From the NCBI GenBank assembly GCA_024402435.1, contig JAKSTU010000002.1:1-64000 (forward strand): a stretch of DNA of 64,000 nt. Reading direction: 5' to 3'. The notes beneath the pieces are model-generated. The model searched no databases and had not been told where the DNA came from. It saw nothing but the letters and a program-made list of their open reading frames with translations. This document shows positions 49,295-60,200 of this stretch, in pieces. The stretch is from Treponemataceae bacterium. Lineage in GTDB: Bacteria; Spirochaetota; Spirochaetia; Treponematales; Treponemataceae. The translations under genes were made by a program, and so were the position numbers. Positions within the stretch are counted from its first letter, which is position 1, and every line of letters begins with the position of its first letter.

Positions 49295-51529
49295 TCAGTC
49301 TGCTTCTTCCAGATAAATCAGTTTGCTTCTGAAGTCACCGCCCATGTTGTGAACGGGAATTCCTGCGTTCATGAGCAGACTTCCGCTCAGTACGTTTCCG
49401 AATTCTGCAGAAGTTTTAACGTCGTTTTCCGTGTCCTGCCCGATGAACTCGATTCTGTAGTTTGAATCAGCCTTAAGTCCCTGCAGCCTGATGATGCGGC
49501 TGTGACTGAAAGCTATTGCGTTTACCTGTACAATGGTGACAAAACTCTGCTTCATGTCCTTTGAGACAATCTGCCATGCGTCAAAACCGCGGGTCTGTGA
49601 GTCTGATTCAATGCGGTAATAATCTCCGGAGCGTACCATGGGACTGAATCTTTTGTAGCGTGCAATCTGTTCAGGAATGGCAGCTTTGTCTTCTTCCGAA
49701 AGTTTAGTAATGTCCAGTTCGTAGCCGAAAGTGCCTGAAAGGGCAACATTTCCGCGGGTTTCAAAAGGCAGATGCCGGTGGGTAGTGTGATTGGGCGATA
49801 CACAGACGTGGCTTCCCATTGTGCTGAGCGGATATACGATGGAAGTGCCTTCCTGGATTGAAAGCCGTTCAACCGGATCCATGTCGTCTGAGCACCAGAT
49901 CTGAGGGCCGTAATAAAGCATTCCTGCGTCATAACGTGCTCCGCCGCCGGAACAGTTTTCAAGCAGCAGATTCGGGAAATCCGAAATCAGTTTTTCCTGC
50001 ATTGCGTAAAGTGCAAGGACATAGCGGTGGAAAAATTCGCCCTGTCTGTCTGCGGGAAGATATGCGCTTGCAATGTCACAGAGGGAACGGTTCATGTCCC
50101 ACTTTACGTATTCAATGTTTGCGCTTTTGAGCACGCTTTTTATCTGGTTGTAAACATGGTCAGCAACTTCAGGCCGGGTTATGTCCAGAACAAGCTGATT
50201 CCTTGCAAGCGCGGGCGTTCTGCCGGGAATCTGTACAGCCCAGTCAGGATGAGCGCGGAAAAGGTCGGAGTCAGGAGAAATCATTTCAGGCTCGAACCAG
50301 ATTCCGAATTTAAGGCCCAGTTTGTTCACTTCCGAAACAAGGAACTCAAGTCCGCCGGGCAGTTTTTCTGTGTTTACCGTCCAGTCTCCCAAAGCCATGT
50401 TGTCAGAAGAGCGGCCTCCGAACCAGCCGTCATCCATGACCAGCATTTCTATTCCGCATTCTGCGGCTTCTTTTGCAATGTCAATCAGTTTCTGTGTGTT
50501 GAAGTCAAAATACGTGGCTTCCCAGTTGTTTACAAGAACCGGTCTGTTCTTGAACTGCCAGGGACTTCTGATAAGGTGACCGCGGTAAAGGTCGTGGAAA
50601 CTCCGGCTCATTCCGCCGATTCCCTTTGACGAATAGACCATTGCAACTTCAGGAGAAAGGAATTCCTGTCCGGGTTCAAGCTTCCATGAAAAACCTTCGG
50701 GATTGATTCCCATGAGGAGACGGAGAGAATCGAATTCGCTTACGCTTGCCTGTGCAAGAAAGTTTCCGGAATAGACAAAGTTGAAGCCGTAGCAGTCACC
50801 TTGTGTCTGATCCGCATTGTGCTCCAGAATAGCAAAAAAGGGATTGTCCTGATGACTTGATTTGCCTTGAATCGATTCTGCACCCTGAAAACCGTAGCCT
50901 ACAGGACGCCGCTGAATGTGGCGTTCCCGAGCCCATGAACCGTGGAGTGTGATTATTTCAAAGTTCCGGTTGTCCATGTCAAGGCAGAGAGGCATTACCC
51001 GTTCCAGAAAAACCGGATTTCCGCCTTTATCAAGGTTTTTGACCCGGACTGTGCGTGTAATTGCATTGCTTTCTTCAAAAACTGAATAAATCAGTGTGAC
51101 TTGAAGCGCGATGGATTCGTCAGAAAGAGTGATTTCAAGACTCTGGTCCCCGTTGAAACAGTGCGGAAGTCCTTCAAGAGGTTTTGTTCCCTCATAGATT
51201 GTGTGGCTCCGGTAAAGAGGCTCTGCTGCCCAGGAACCTTGTGCCGTACGGACTGAAAGCGGGGAAGTTCTGAAATCTCCTGTTCCGTTGGTAGCAAATT
51301 CAAAGGGAAAAAATGCTTTGAATCCAAGTTCATCCCGTTTGTTGCGGCTTGGAAGCCATGGATATTCTTCCGTGCGGAGAAGGGCTCCGATTCCTTTGTA
51401 GTCCGCAAGTTTTTTTCCGTAGTAAACGTGGCCCAAAAAGCCTTTTTCGTCAGTAATGCTGATTACATACGCCGTGTCTTTTGTTTCAAGTACGAACATT
51501 TTCTGTTCTGATTCAAATCTTATTGCCAT
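49295..51529 (-). CDS. GH36 alpha-galactosidase
   Basis: 744 residues, no signal peptide, so cytoplasmic. An N-terminal beta-sandwich (about 1-330) precedes the barrel, where NRPVLVNNWEATYFDF, MLVMDDGWFGGRSSDN and FGIWFEPEMISPDSDL are typical of bacterial GH36. The nucleophile is D478 in YVKWDMNRS, and the acid/base lies in SDDMDPVERLS. It removes alpha-1,6-galactose from raffinose-type sugars or galactomannan fragments. It stands alone, converging on the ArsR gene, with a promoter nine bases before its ATG and no Shine-Dalgarno. Confidence 0.95.
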   Translation of the reverse strand: MAIRFESEQKMFVLETKDTAYVISITDEKGFLGHVYYGKKLADYKGIGALLRTEEYPWLPSRNKRDELGFKAFFPFEFATNGTGDFRTSPLSVRTAQGSWAAEPLYRSHTIYEGTKPLEGLPHCFNGDQSLEITLSDESIALQVTLIYSVFEESNAITRTVRVKNLDKGGNPVFLERVMPLCLDMDNRNFEIITLHGSWARERHIQRRPVGYGFQGAESIQGKSSHQDNPFFAILEHNADQTQGDCYGFNFVYSGNFLAQASVSEFDSLRLLMGINPEGFSWKLEPGQEFLSPEVAMVYSSKGIGGMSRSFHDLYRGHLIRSPWQFKNRPVLVNNWEATYFDFNTQKLIDIAKEAAECGIEMLVMDDGWFGGRSSDNMALGDWTVNTEKLPGGLEFLVSEVNKLGLKFGIWFEPEMISPDSDLFRAHPDWAVQIPGRTPALARNQLVLDITRPEVADHVYNQIKSVLKSANIEYVKWDMNRSLCDIASAYLPADRQGEFFHRYVLALYAMQEKLISDFPNLLLENCSGGGARYDAGMLYYGPQIWCSDDMDPVERLSIQEGTSIVYPLSTMGSHVCVSPNHTTHRHLPFETRGNVALSGTFGYELDITKLSEEDKAAIPEQIARYKRFSPMVRSGDYYRIESDSQTRGFDAWQIVSKDMKQSFVTIVQVNAIAFSHSRIIRLQGLKADSNYRIEFIGQDTENDVKTSAEFGNVLSGSLLMNAGIPVHNMGGDFRSKLIYLEEAD

Positions 51530-51538
51530 AGTGGTATT

Positions 51539-51568
51539 ATTCTAACGCACACAGAAGGAATTTGTCAG
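51539..51568 (-). promoter_or_regulatory. Promoter of the GH36 gene, near-leaderless
   Basis: On the minus strand CTGACA (51563-51568), an 18-base spacer and TAGAAT (51539-51544), nine bases before the ATG. Confidence 0.6.
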
Positions 51569-51639
51569 CCGAAAACCAAGAAAACAGTGAAGAATCAGTG
51601 TTTTTCTGCCGATATTGAAGAGATTTGGTTTAAACTGAT

Positions 51640-54600
51640 ATGAAACGTTTATTCAGGCTTATTTTGTTCTTCTCTCTGTTTCTGACAATTGGTGCAGGTT
51701 CACTCTGCGCTTTCGGTCAGCGTGAGGACAAATATGCCGAAATAGACAGACTGATAGAAGAAAGAAATTACAATCTGGCTCTTTCAAAGCTCAAGAATGT
51801 TCTCAAGGCGAATCCTGATGACTTTGACAATGTTCAGCAGCGCATCGACAAAATAATGCTGGCTCAGGAAAACTACAGCAAACTGACGATGAAACTTGTT
51901 CAGGCTCTGAATGATCCCTATTCTGATGACGAAGAGATTCTTGAACTTTTTGATGCGGTTGCCGGTTTTGAGCAGAATCCCAACAAAGCAATACAGAGTT
52001 TCCTTGACAAAACGGAAGGCGTTCATGAATTCTTTGCAGTCAAAAATTCATTTTCAAAAATTGTTACGGAAGCCCGTGAACTTTTTGATCAGAAGCTTTA
52101 TGCCGAGTCCATGGACAAATACTGTGAAGCCTTGGACATTTATTACGACGAATTTCTTGAAGAATCATCCTACAACCTGATCCGCGATGACATTGTAGAC
52201 GTTATGACAACTCTGCGTGGCTGGTTTGATGAATCTTATGACATGTTCACTCAGCTCTGTGCATTGGATTACACGGAACTGAATTCCGGAACCGTTGCCG
52301 AAAAAAATGCATTGGCCGCAGACTATCTGGACTTGATTCTGCAGACTGCTGAACAGACAGAACAGACCGGTCTCTGGCTTGAAAAAACTTTCCAGACTCT
52401 GAACGATGCAGGCAGAATTTCCAACATTTCCTGGCTGTCCTTTGCATACAGAACTTTGTTGGGTTCAAAGGATTTCGGAGACTTCGGAATTGTTGACATT
52501 CTTATTGACGAATATGAAGTGGCAAGAAACAGCGTCTTTGATGCTGCTGTTGAAGGTGCGGAGACATTTCTTGCCCGTGCAGGAGAATTCAGGTCTGATT
52601 ACCTGAATGATCTGATGAACGCTGCTGAATGTTTTGACGGCACTTCATATTTTTCTGCCAATGACGAATATTCCCTGCAGGGCGGTTACCTGTGTCTTGA
52701 CATGAACAATCTTGCACAGGCGGTTCTTGCAATTGATGACAATGCCCGTGTTTATGCAGGTCTTCCTCTGTCACCGGTTCTGGAATTTGATGACACCGGC
52801 TGTCTTTTGGGCAAAGACGGTGCTGACTGTGCCGCATGGTTCGCCGACAGAGTTGCTTTCATAGAAAACACCCGCAAGCTTGTTGAAAAAGGGGAATCTG
52901 TTCTGGCGGCCGGTTCTGTCACAGATCTTCGCCGTCTTGAAAAATCCCGGACTGTGGTGGGCAAAGCCTGTGCCGTGCTCAAGACACGCTGTGACGATGC
53001 TGAAAAACTCATAGGAAATGCTGAAAGAGCATTGGTTGATTCTGTTGATGCTTTGGGCAGCAGTGCAGAAACTTTCTATGCTCAGCTTCTTGATGATTAT
53101 GACGGGATTTCCAAACTTTTTGCCTCCGATACCAATTGGAACCGCTTTGCCGCAGGAACTCTCATGGCTGACAGGACACGGGAAAAAATCCGCGAAAATG
53201 TGGACGGACTCAAGACTGTTAAAGCGGATCTGCTGAGTTACGGCGAACAGTATGCTCCTGCTGCCGAAAAAACTGATGAAGTTGCAGAACTTCTGCTTGA
53301 TCTTGATGAAAAAATCCTTGCAACCCGCGAAAAACTGTTTGCCAAGGCAGAATCTTCCAACAGGCTGATTGTTGAGATGAGCATTGCAAGTTTCAGACGC
53401 ATGGCTGAAGATTGGCGAATTTATCTTGATTCCTCTTTCTCTGAACAGGAACAGGCTTTCAACGGACTGCTTCAGAAAGCAGATCTTCTCTGGAAGCAGA
53501 AAAACTTTGCAGATGCAAGTCTCTGTCTTGAAGATGCGCTTGCTTTGTTCCAATGCCCGCCGGGTGCAGTTGCCCTGAAGATGCAGGCTGTCCTGGAAGC
53601 GGTTGAATCCTTCGGAATGCTTGATTATCAGCTGGCATATCAGGAATCCTTGTGGAAAGAACTTGCGGACTGCGGGGCAGAAAATCTGCTTTCTGCTGTC
53701 AGCGGAGAAATGGCCTTTGAAAGGGCAGTGTCTCTGACGCAGGAAATAAAAGAAATAAATGAAAAAACACGTTCTCTGCAAAGGGATTTGGATTCTTTAT
53801 ACAGATTCTGTGATGACAGCTCTGAAAGAATCAGTGTTGCCCACTTGAGTCGAATCCTGAACACAGGCTTGTCCGTGTCATCCGGTTTCGGTTTTGCAGA
53901 AAGAGTCGCACAATATGAAGAAAAAATCTTTGCAGATGCGGCTTCCTATGCGGAACTTTATTCAGAAATCTTTATCAGAAAAGGAATTGCACTTTTGGAA
54001 GAAAAGGCAGATTCTCCTCTGATTCTGACACAGGTGGAAAATGCTGAAAAACTTTTTGCTGTTGCCGCTGATTTTGACAATCCCTGTCTTGAAGGAAAAC
54101 TTGTTGCCTCAGAATTGAAAGAATTGGCTTTTGAAACAGAAGCGGCAGAAAAACTTTTCTCTGAATATGACAGTCTTCCTGTTTCTGACGGAACTGTATC
54201 AACAAAGAGCGCTTTCTACGGCGGAACATTGGATCTGCTTTCACGGCAAAGTGCAGAACTGCTTGCTTTCTCAAACCGGAACAAAGATTTTGCTGACGGA
54301 ATGCTCGGGCTGACGGACTTTGAAAATGAAGACACTCTGAATCATCCGGTTTTCGGAAGGGATGCGCAGACACTTCTTGCAGTTTACGACAAACTTTACA
54401 ATGACTCTCTTGAAAAACAGAACCGGATCAACGGGAGAATTGCAGTTCTTGTAAAAGACTTCAGCAGCAGTGTTACAGGTGTTTATTCTCCTTCGGCAAA
54501 TGCTGCGGAAGAAACTGCAGAACTTGTGCCCTCTGTAGAAAACTGGGACATTTTTGCAGTACGTGCAACAGAAAGTTCATTTGCTGTTGAAAAAGCACTT

Positions 54601-57249
54601 GAAGACAAAGAACTTCTTTTACAATGGCGGAAAACTTTTGCAGAAAAACCTGATTATTATTCTGATTTGAACACAGCTGCCTCTTACGCACTTTATTCTT
54701 TGGAATACGATTTGGAACGGCTTCTGGCTGCACAGGAACCAATTGCTGACAAAGCTTATTCATCTGCACGGCTGATTGCAGAGCGTTCCGTGGAGGAATC
54801 AAAAACTTTGGCAATCGCCTATCTTGCCAGTGTGGAAGCAGAGTTTGCCCAGCGGGAAGCAACTTACACAGCTTACATGGATGAAGGAAAAAAACTGTGG
54901 CAGAAGGGATTCTGGCCCGAAGCAACTGAAAGCATGATTCTTGCCATGCATGTTTACACTGTCGAGTCAGAAAAAATCAACGAAGTTTCAGAACAGTTCG
55001 AAAACAGGATTCGTGAATGGTGCCTTACAGAGGAAGATTTCCTGTCTTTGACCGGTTCTCTTGCTGCATATTCGGAAAATCCCGTAACAGAAAATCTCAT
55101 GGCTTTGGAAACTTTGTCAAAGGCTTATGATTACTGCCATAGTTCAGATGTTTTTGTTGAATCTCTCGCTGAATACACTGATTTCTTTGCTGCTGCTGAA
55201 TCGGACGAAACCCGTGTATTCGTGCGACATGTTCTGCGTACTGCAGAAAATTTTGCGGAACTGCTTGAAGACGGAAAATCAGATCTGGCACAGAAGAGCA
55301 TTTCTGCTTCAGAAATCAGTGCATCTCTTTGCATGAGAAGAAGTTTTGAATCTTTGGACAGCGAAGAATTTGAGAATGCAGAAGAATATCTGACTTTTGC
55401 ACAGAACTTCGGATCTTCTGCTGAAGAAGGACTTTATGTTCTTGGAAAAGCCCGCGCAATTGTTGCGGAAAGAATTTCCTATATCAGAAGAACTTGGGAA
55501 TATGAAGGACTTGTCAGAGAAGGAGAAAACTTTTCTGCTGACAATCCGGAAGTTGTCGGCTTTGTAACCAGTTTGACGGACAGTTATCATGCAAATGAAG
55601 AATTCAACACTTTCGGGCTGGAAATTCTTGCTGAATCTGAATATATGCTTTCTGATTCGGAAAATCATTTTGCAAAGGTTGTGGAAGCAGGCGATGTTTA
55701 TGCTGCAGAAATGACAGGAACATATCTGGAACGGAAGGATAAACTTTACGGACTTATTGAAAGTTCAACCGTAAATTATTGTTCCGAAATGCAGAATCAT
55801 TTTGACGGAACTGTCAGAACCGGTTATCAGCTTGCAAACTTTGAACTGGATGCTGACTTTGTTTCCAATCCTCAGGGCACGCTTGATCTGATCGGAGAGG
55901 ATTCTGTTCTCCTTGCCCAGGTTGAAAAGAACGTTATTGAACTTGAATCTGTTGTGGCCGATTATTCTGACCTGACATCCGTGTGCAGAAATCTGCTTGA
56001 GTCTGCAAAAGGCTGGAAAGCGGAATTCGCTTTGATGACGGATAAAGCTTCCAACCAGCTGCTGCTTGCAGGAAAAGCACTTAAAGAAGGAAATCTGCGT
56101 TATCAGGAAGCAAAGTCTGCTTATGACAGACAGAATTATTCCTCTGCTTTGTCGCTGATTCAGAAAGCCCGCGCAAAATACACGGAATCTCTCCTTTACA
56201 GCAATTCTGAAGCACTGCGCATTGAAACTGATGAAAAACTGAGCAGTCTTGGTGTACTTATTGCCCGCGCTGAAAACCAGAAAGTGGTCGGTGAAGTACG
56301 TACAATGAAGACAAATGCCAAAAATGAATATTACGCCGGAAACTTTGAAAATGCAGAGCGTATTCTGCTTCAGGCAAAGAACAGATGGGCTGCGACAAAT
56401 GCAGAAGAAGATGCGGAAATCACGTCTCTTCTGGGAATGGTCGGTACTGCTCTTGCAATGAAGACAGGCCGCACTTTGTCCGTAACTTCTCCGTTGTATT
56501 CCGAAGTCAGCCAGATGCTGAGCATTGCAAACCAGTTCTTCCTCCGCGGCAAGAAAATGTCCGGCGGCACTTTGACCGATGATGCAAGAGACGCGCTGAT
56601 GGCAGCAAAAGAGAAGATTCAGGCCGTACAGGTCGTATTCCCGTTGAATCAGGAAGCAAGCCTTATGTCCTTGCGCATTGAGCAGCTGCTGAACCCTGAA
56701 AACTTTGCCGTGTATTTTGCAAAGCGGGCCGAAGAAGCAATGTCCGCATGGCCCGAAGCCGTTGTTAAGCAGACTGTTTATGTTGATCTGATTGACCTTT
56801 ATGAAATCAACCCCGATTATCCCGGATTGGGCAAATTCATAGAAAATGCTGAAATTGAACTGGGCATTCGTGTTGTGCCGCCTGATACTACAGCAATTGA
56901 AGAATCCAAAACTCTTTACAGACAGGCACTTGCACTGTTCAATGCAAACAGCCGGGATGAAATTGCCCTCAGAAACGCTCTTGCAAGAACTGACGAAGCT
57001 TTGACCAAAAACCCGGACAACGAAGATGCACAGATTCTGAAAGACAGAATCAACATTGCAATGGGCGGAACGGGAACAATTGTCCTGCCGACTGAAGCAG
57101 AAATGCAGTATCAGAAAGCTCTTCAGGAACTGCAGAAAGGAAACATCGTTCAGGCGGCGGCAATCGTAACAAAACTGATGCAGAACGAAACTTACCGCAA
57201 ATCGGTAAAACTTATTGACTTGAAGAAGAAGGTGGACGCGCTGTTATGA
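51640..57249 (+). CDS. Giant secreted helical/TPR-like protein of unknown function
   Basis: 1869 residues after a signal peptide ending SLCAFG (about residue 26). The whole mature protein appears alpha-helical and acidic, rich in Glu, Leu, Ala and Ser. TPR-like pairs stand out near the N-terminus (EERNYNLALSKLKNVLKANP, about 40-59), and again near 1477-1520 (YDRQNYSSALSLIQKARAKY) and 1557-1580 (YYAGNFENAERILLQAKNRW). No catalytic motif or membrane helix after the signal was seen. It overlaps the sensor-phosphatase gene by four bases (ATGA), so the two are translated together, suggesting a periplasmic scaffold or ligand for that sensor. I do not recognise a named family. Confidence 0.85.
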   Translation: MKRLFRLILFFSLFLTIGAGSLCAFGQREDKYAEIDRLIEERNYNLALSKLKNVLKANPDDFDNVQQRIDKIMLAQENYSKLTMKLVQALNDPYSDDEEILELFDAVAGFEQNPNKAIQSFLDKTEGVHEFFAVKNSFSKIVTEARELFDQKLYAESMDKYCEALDIYYDEFLEESSYNLIRDDIVDVMTTLRGWFDESYDMFTQLCALDYTELNSGTVAEKNALAADYLDLILQTAEQTEQTGLWLEKTFQTLNDAGRISNISWLSFAYRTLLGSKDFGDFGIVDILIDEYEVARNSVFDAAVEGAETFLARAGEFRSDYLNDLMNAAECFDGTSYFSANDEYSLQGGYLCLDMNNLAQAVLAIDDNARVYAGLPLSPVLEFDDTGCLLGKDGADCAAWFADRVAFIENTRKLVEKGESVLAAGSVTDLRRLEKSRTVVGKACAVLKTRCDDAEKLIGNAERALVDSVDALGSSAETFYAQLLDDYDGISKLFASDTNWNRFAAGTLMADRTREKIRENVDGLKTVKADLLSYGEQYAPAAEKTDEVAELLLDLDEKILATREKLFAKAESSNRLIVEMSIASFRRMAEDWRIYLDSSFSEQEQAFNGLLQKADLLWKQKNFADASLCLEDALALFQCPPGAVALKMQAVLEAVESFGMLDYQLAYQESLWKELADCGAENLLSAVSGEMAFERAVSLTQEIKEINEKTRSLQRDLDSLYRFCDDSSERISVAHLSRILNTGLSVSSGFGFAERVAQYEEKIFADAASYAELYSEIFIRKGIALLEEKADSPLILTQVENAEKLFAVAADFDNPCLEGKLVASELKELAFETEAAEKLFSEYDSLPVSDGTVSTKSAFYGGTLDLLSRQSAELLAFSNRNKDFADGMLGLTDFENEDTLNHPVFGRDAQTLLAVYDKLYNDSLEKQNRINGRIAVLVKDFSSSVTGVYSPSANAAEETAELVPSVENWDIFAVRATESSFAVEKALEDKELLLQWRKTFAEKPDYYSDLNTAASYALYSLEYDLERLLAAQEPIADKAYSSARLIAERSVEESKTLAIAYLASVEAEFAQREATYTAYMDEGKKLWQKGFWPEATESMILAMHVYTVESEKINEVSEQFENRIREWCLTEEDFLSLTGSLAAYSENPVTENLMALETLSKAYDYCHSSDVFVESLAEYTDFFAAAESDETRVFVRHVLRTAENFAELLEDGKSDLAQKSISASEISASLCMRRSFESLDSEEFENAEEYLTFAQNFGSSAEEGLYVLGKARAIVAERISYIRRTWEYEGLVREGENFSADNPEVVGFVTSLTDSYHANEEFNTFGLEILAESEYMLSDSENHFAKVVEAGDVYAAEMTGTYLERKDKLYGLIESSTVNYCSEMQNHFDGTVRTGYQLANFELDADFVSNPQGTLDLIGEDSVLLAQVEKNVIELESVVADYSDLTSVCRNLLESAKGWKAEFALMTDKASNQLLLAGKALKEGNLRYQEAKSAYDRQNYSSALSLIQKARAKYTESLLYSNSEALRIETDEKLSSLGVLIARAENQKVVGEVRTMKTNAKNEYYAGNFENAERILLQAKNRWAATNAEEDAEITSLLGMVGTALAMKTGRTLSVTSPLYSEVSQMLSIANQFFLRGKKMSGGTLTDDARDALMAAKEKIQAVQVVFPLNQEASLMSLRIEQLLNPENFAVYFAKRAEEAMSAWPEAVVKQTVYVDLIDLYEINPDYPGLGKFIENAEIELGIRVVPPDTTAIEESKTLYRQALALFNANSRDEIALRNALARTDEALTKNPDNEDAQILKDRINIAMGGTGTIVLPTEAEMQYQKALQELQKGNIVQAAAIVTKLMQNETYRKSVKLIDLKKKVDALL

Positions 57250-60200
57250 CAAAGAAACGCCTTTTTGCATTTGCATTCGCATTGATTTGCGCAACAGCGC
57301 TGCTTTCTGCACAAAGCGGGCTGAGTTTTGATGAAATGTATTGGGAACATCCTTCTGTTGTTTCCACGGGAGACGGACGTTTCCCGCAGACTGCAACAAA
57401 ACCGGCCACCACTTATGTGCCGCCGCCGGAAGAAATTGTGCTTCCTGATGAAAACCTGCTTCTTGAAGGCATTGAAGCTCCGTTGGATCATTCCGATTGC
57501 TCCGGAAGTGTAACCGACCGACTTGCTTCTGATTATGCAGCTTTTCTCGGTTCTGACTTTCCCGATTTTTTCATTGAAAGCCTTGAACTGTGGGAAGCAG
57601 AAAACCCGCTTGCTGCGGAAGAAAGCCCGATAATTGCGGACAAAGAAAAAGAAATCATTCCGGTTTGCAAAGATGCTGTAATTTGGGAAGAAATTGAAGT
57701 CAAAGAAGGGGGAGGCCAGGTCTGGCTTTCCGGTATTCTTTACAGCGATGAATCCGGCGTGGAAAGAAAACTTGATCGTTTTGCGGGGCCTTTTCCCTAT
57801 GCCGGCGAAGTTCCGCGGCTTTTTTCCTGTGCTTTGAGCCATGAAGGAATTCTGGCTGTTGCCGCACTCACTGACGTAAGACAGATGGAAGTCTTCACCA
57901 TTACTGACTTCGGTGGAAACATTACAAGAACCCCGTTGAACCAGAACGGCTATTCCCTTGTTGCCCCGCGAATTTTCCCTGCTTCTGACGGATCATTCAT
58001 GCTTTTTGCAACTCAGGGACAGAACGAAACATTTTCGATTTACTGTTCCCAGTCGGACAATGGCTTTGAATGGACTGATTTTTCTGAATTCTCCGCATCT
58101 GTCGGACTCCAGAATCCTTTTGTGCCGACTCTTCTTGCAACTGACTGGGGCGATTACGTTGTGTTCCAAAGTTCATTCCTGTCCGGCGACCGTTATTCTT
58201 TCCAGCTGTACGGAACCCTCAAGGACAAAGAAACAGGTGAGTGGTCTGAGCCTTTGCTTCTTACTGCCAACTCTGCGGACTTTACGGATTATGACAACCA
58301 GAATGCAGTTGCCGGTGTCTGTGACGGACTGATTTATCTTGCCTGGGAACGGAGCGATCTGTCTTCCCGGCCCCAGATTTACGCCTGCGCAATTGATCCG
58401 GAAACTGCGGGAATTGTGACAGGTCCAAGCCGTGTTTCTGTCGGCGACGGCGCAGAAAACTCGCCTTTTTTCGTCAATCTTATGGGAACGCCTACGGTTT
58501 TCTGGTCAGACAACCGAAGCGGAATCAGTTCTCTATATTTCGCAGGCTTCAACGGCTTTTTCTGGGATGAAAACTCCTGGGATTATGAAAGCGATAATCT
58601 GCTTTTTCCGAAACTTTCAGCTGTCTCGGAAGATTCATTCTCCCTTGTGTGGCAGGAGCCTGCAGGAAAGCAGTATGCAATCAAGCGGATTACACCGGAC
58701 AGGACAGTGGCAGCTCCTTCTGTCAAAGCATATTCCTTCAGAGTGGGACGGCGTTATGCAACTGCAAAAGCCCAGTTCTCAGTTTCTCTGCCGGAAGACT
58801 CGTCTTTTGTAATGGGATACTCATACTCCTGGTCAAAAGATCCTGAAGTTGAACCAAGTTATTCAGAATTGGACATTGTTACAGATTCCCTGTGCACAGT
58901 TTATCCTACGTCAGACGGAACCTGGTACTTCAAGGCCCGCGCATTGGATTATGCCGGCAACTGGTCTTTGTGTGAAAGCGTACCTTATGTTTATGACATA
59001 ACGCCTCCTCCGGCCCCTGTCATTACATTGCCGCCTTTTGACGATTACGGATTCCTTACATCCAATACCTTTGACATGTCATGGTATGTGCCTGTCAGAA
59101 ACGGTGACGTCAATGACGTAGTGGGATACACGTACAATTTGGAATACATGGGCGTAACAGCCCGGTCTGTGGTGGACAGGGAATATCTTGATTCCCAGCG
59201 GTGGGGACTTCCTGAAAAACTGCCTGCTTTTGTTGTAAGCGGATCCAGAATGATTAATTACGAAAACCGGGATGACGGTGTTTATGCTTTCTCCGTGTCT
59301 GCAATTGACAGTGCCGGAAACATCGGACCCCGTTCCATAAAATACTTTGCACTAAACAAATACATTCCTTATACATCGATTTATGCACTTTCTGTGGACA
59401 TAGACCAGTTCGGAATAATCAGCATAGGCATAAGCGGACGCGGATTCACCACGGACGGAAACGTAGAAGCCGTATACGTTCATCCTGCAGGACAGCCTTA
59501 TGAAAGCGGCGTTCCTGTAGAATTCACCATTGAATCGGACAAGATTATTTCCGGAATTACTGTTGCCGGCCTGTTCCGCGGTGATTATGCGGTTACTCTT
59601 GTTCATCCTGCACGCGGTCCTTATGAATCGGTACAGACTTTCTACACCGATGAATACGGAACAGTCAAAATGGGAGATTATACACAGGTCTATGAACCCA
59701 AATCCCTTGAACTGGTTTCGAACGAAGACTTTATTATCCAGCTTTACAAGATTCTTATTTCTCTTGCCGTTCTGTGCGTGGTTATCGGGGTGTTCTCGGT
59801 CATCAAAGCCACGGTCAATTCTGCAAGAGATGTCCGTTCAGTAAACAAACAGGTAAAAGCACTTATCCAAGGAGAGACTATGCCTTCAATCATAAGAGAA
59901 AACAAACGGGATTCAAGACAGAAAGGATTGAGCTTCAAATACAGGCTCGCATTCTTTACCTCAATTCTGGTTCTTGGCGTTGTACTTTCAGTTTCTTTGA
60001 CACTGGGATTCGTTTCCTTCAGAAACCAGCAGCAGATGCTGACTCAGGCTCTTAAAGAACGTGTTGATGTAATGCTTGAAAGCCTTGCTTCCGGTGCAAA
60101 AGCTTACCTTCCCACTCACAACACTCTTGAACTGAGTCTTCTGCCGAATCAGACGGAGAACCAGTCAGACATTGAATTCGCTTCAATCATCGCTTTGAGC

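Noticed and set aside
52771-53781. 336-codon minus-strand frame inside the giant helical protein gene
   Set aside because: Composition is Phe/Ser/Cys-rich as expected for the antisense of Glu/Ala/Leu helices, with no domain or ribosome-binding site.
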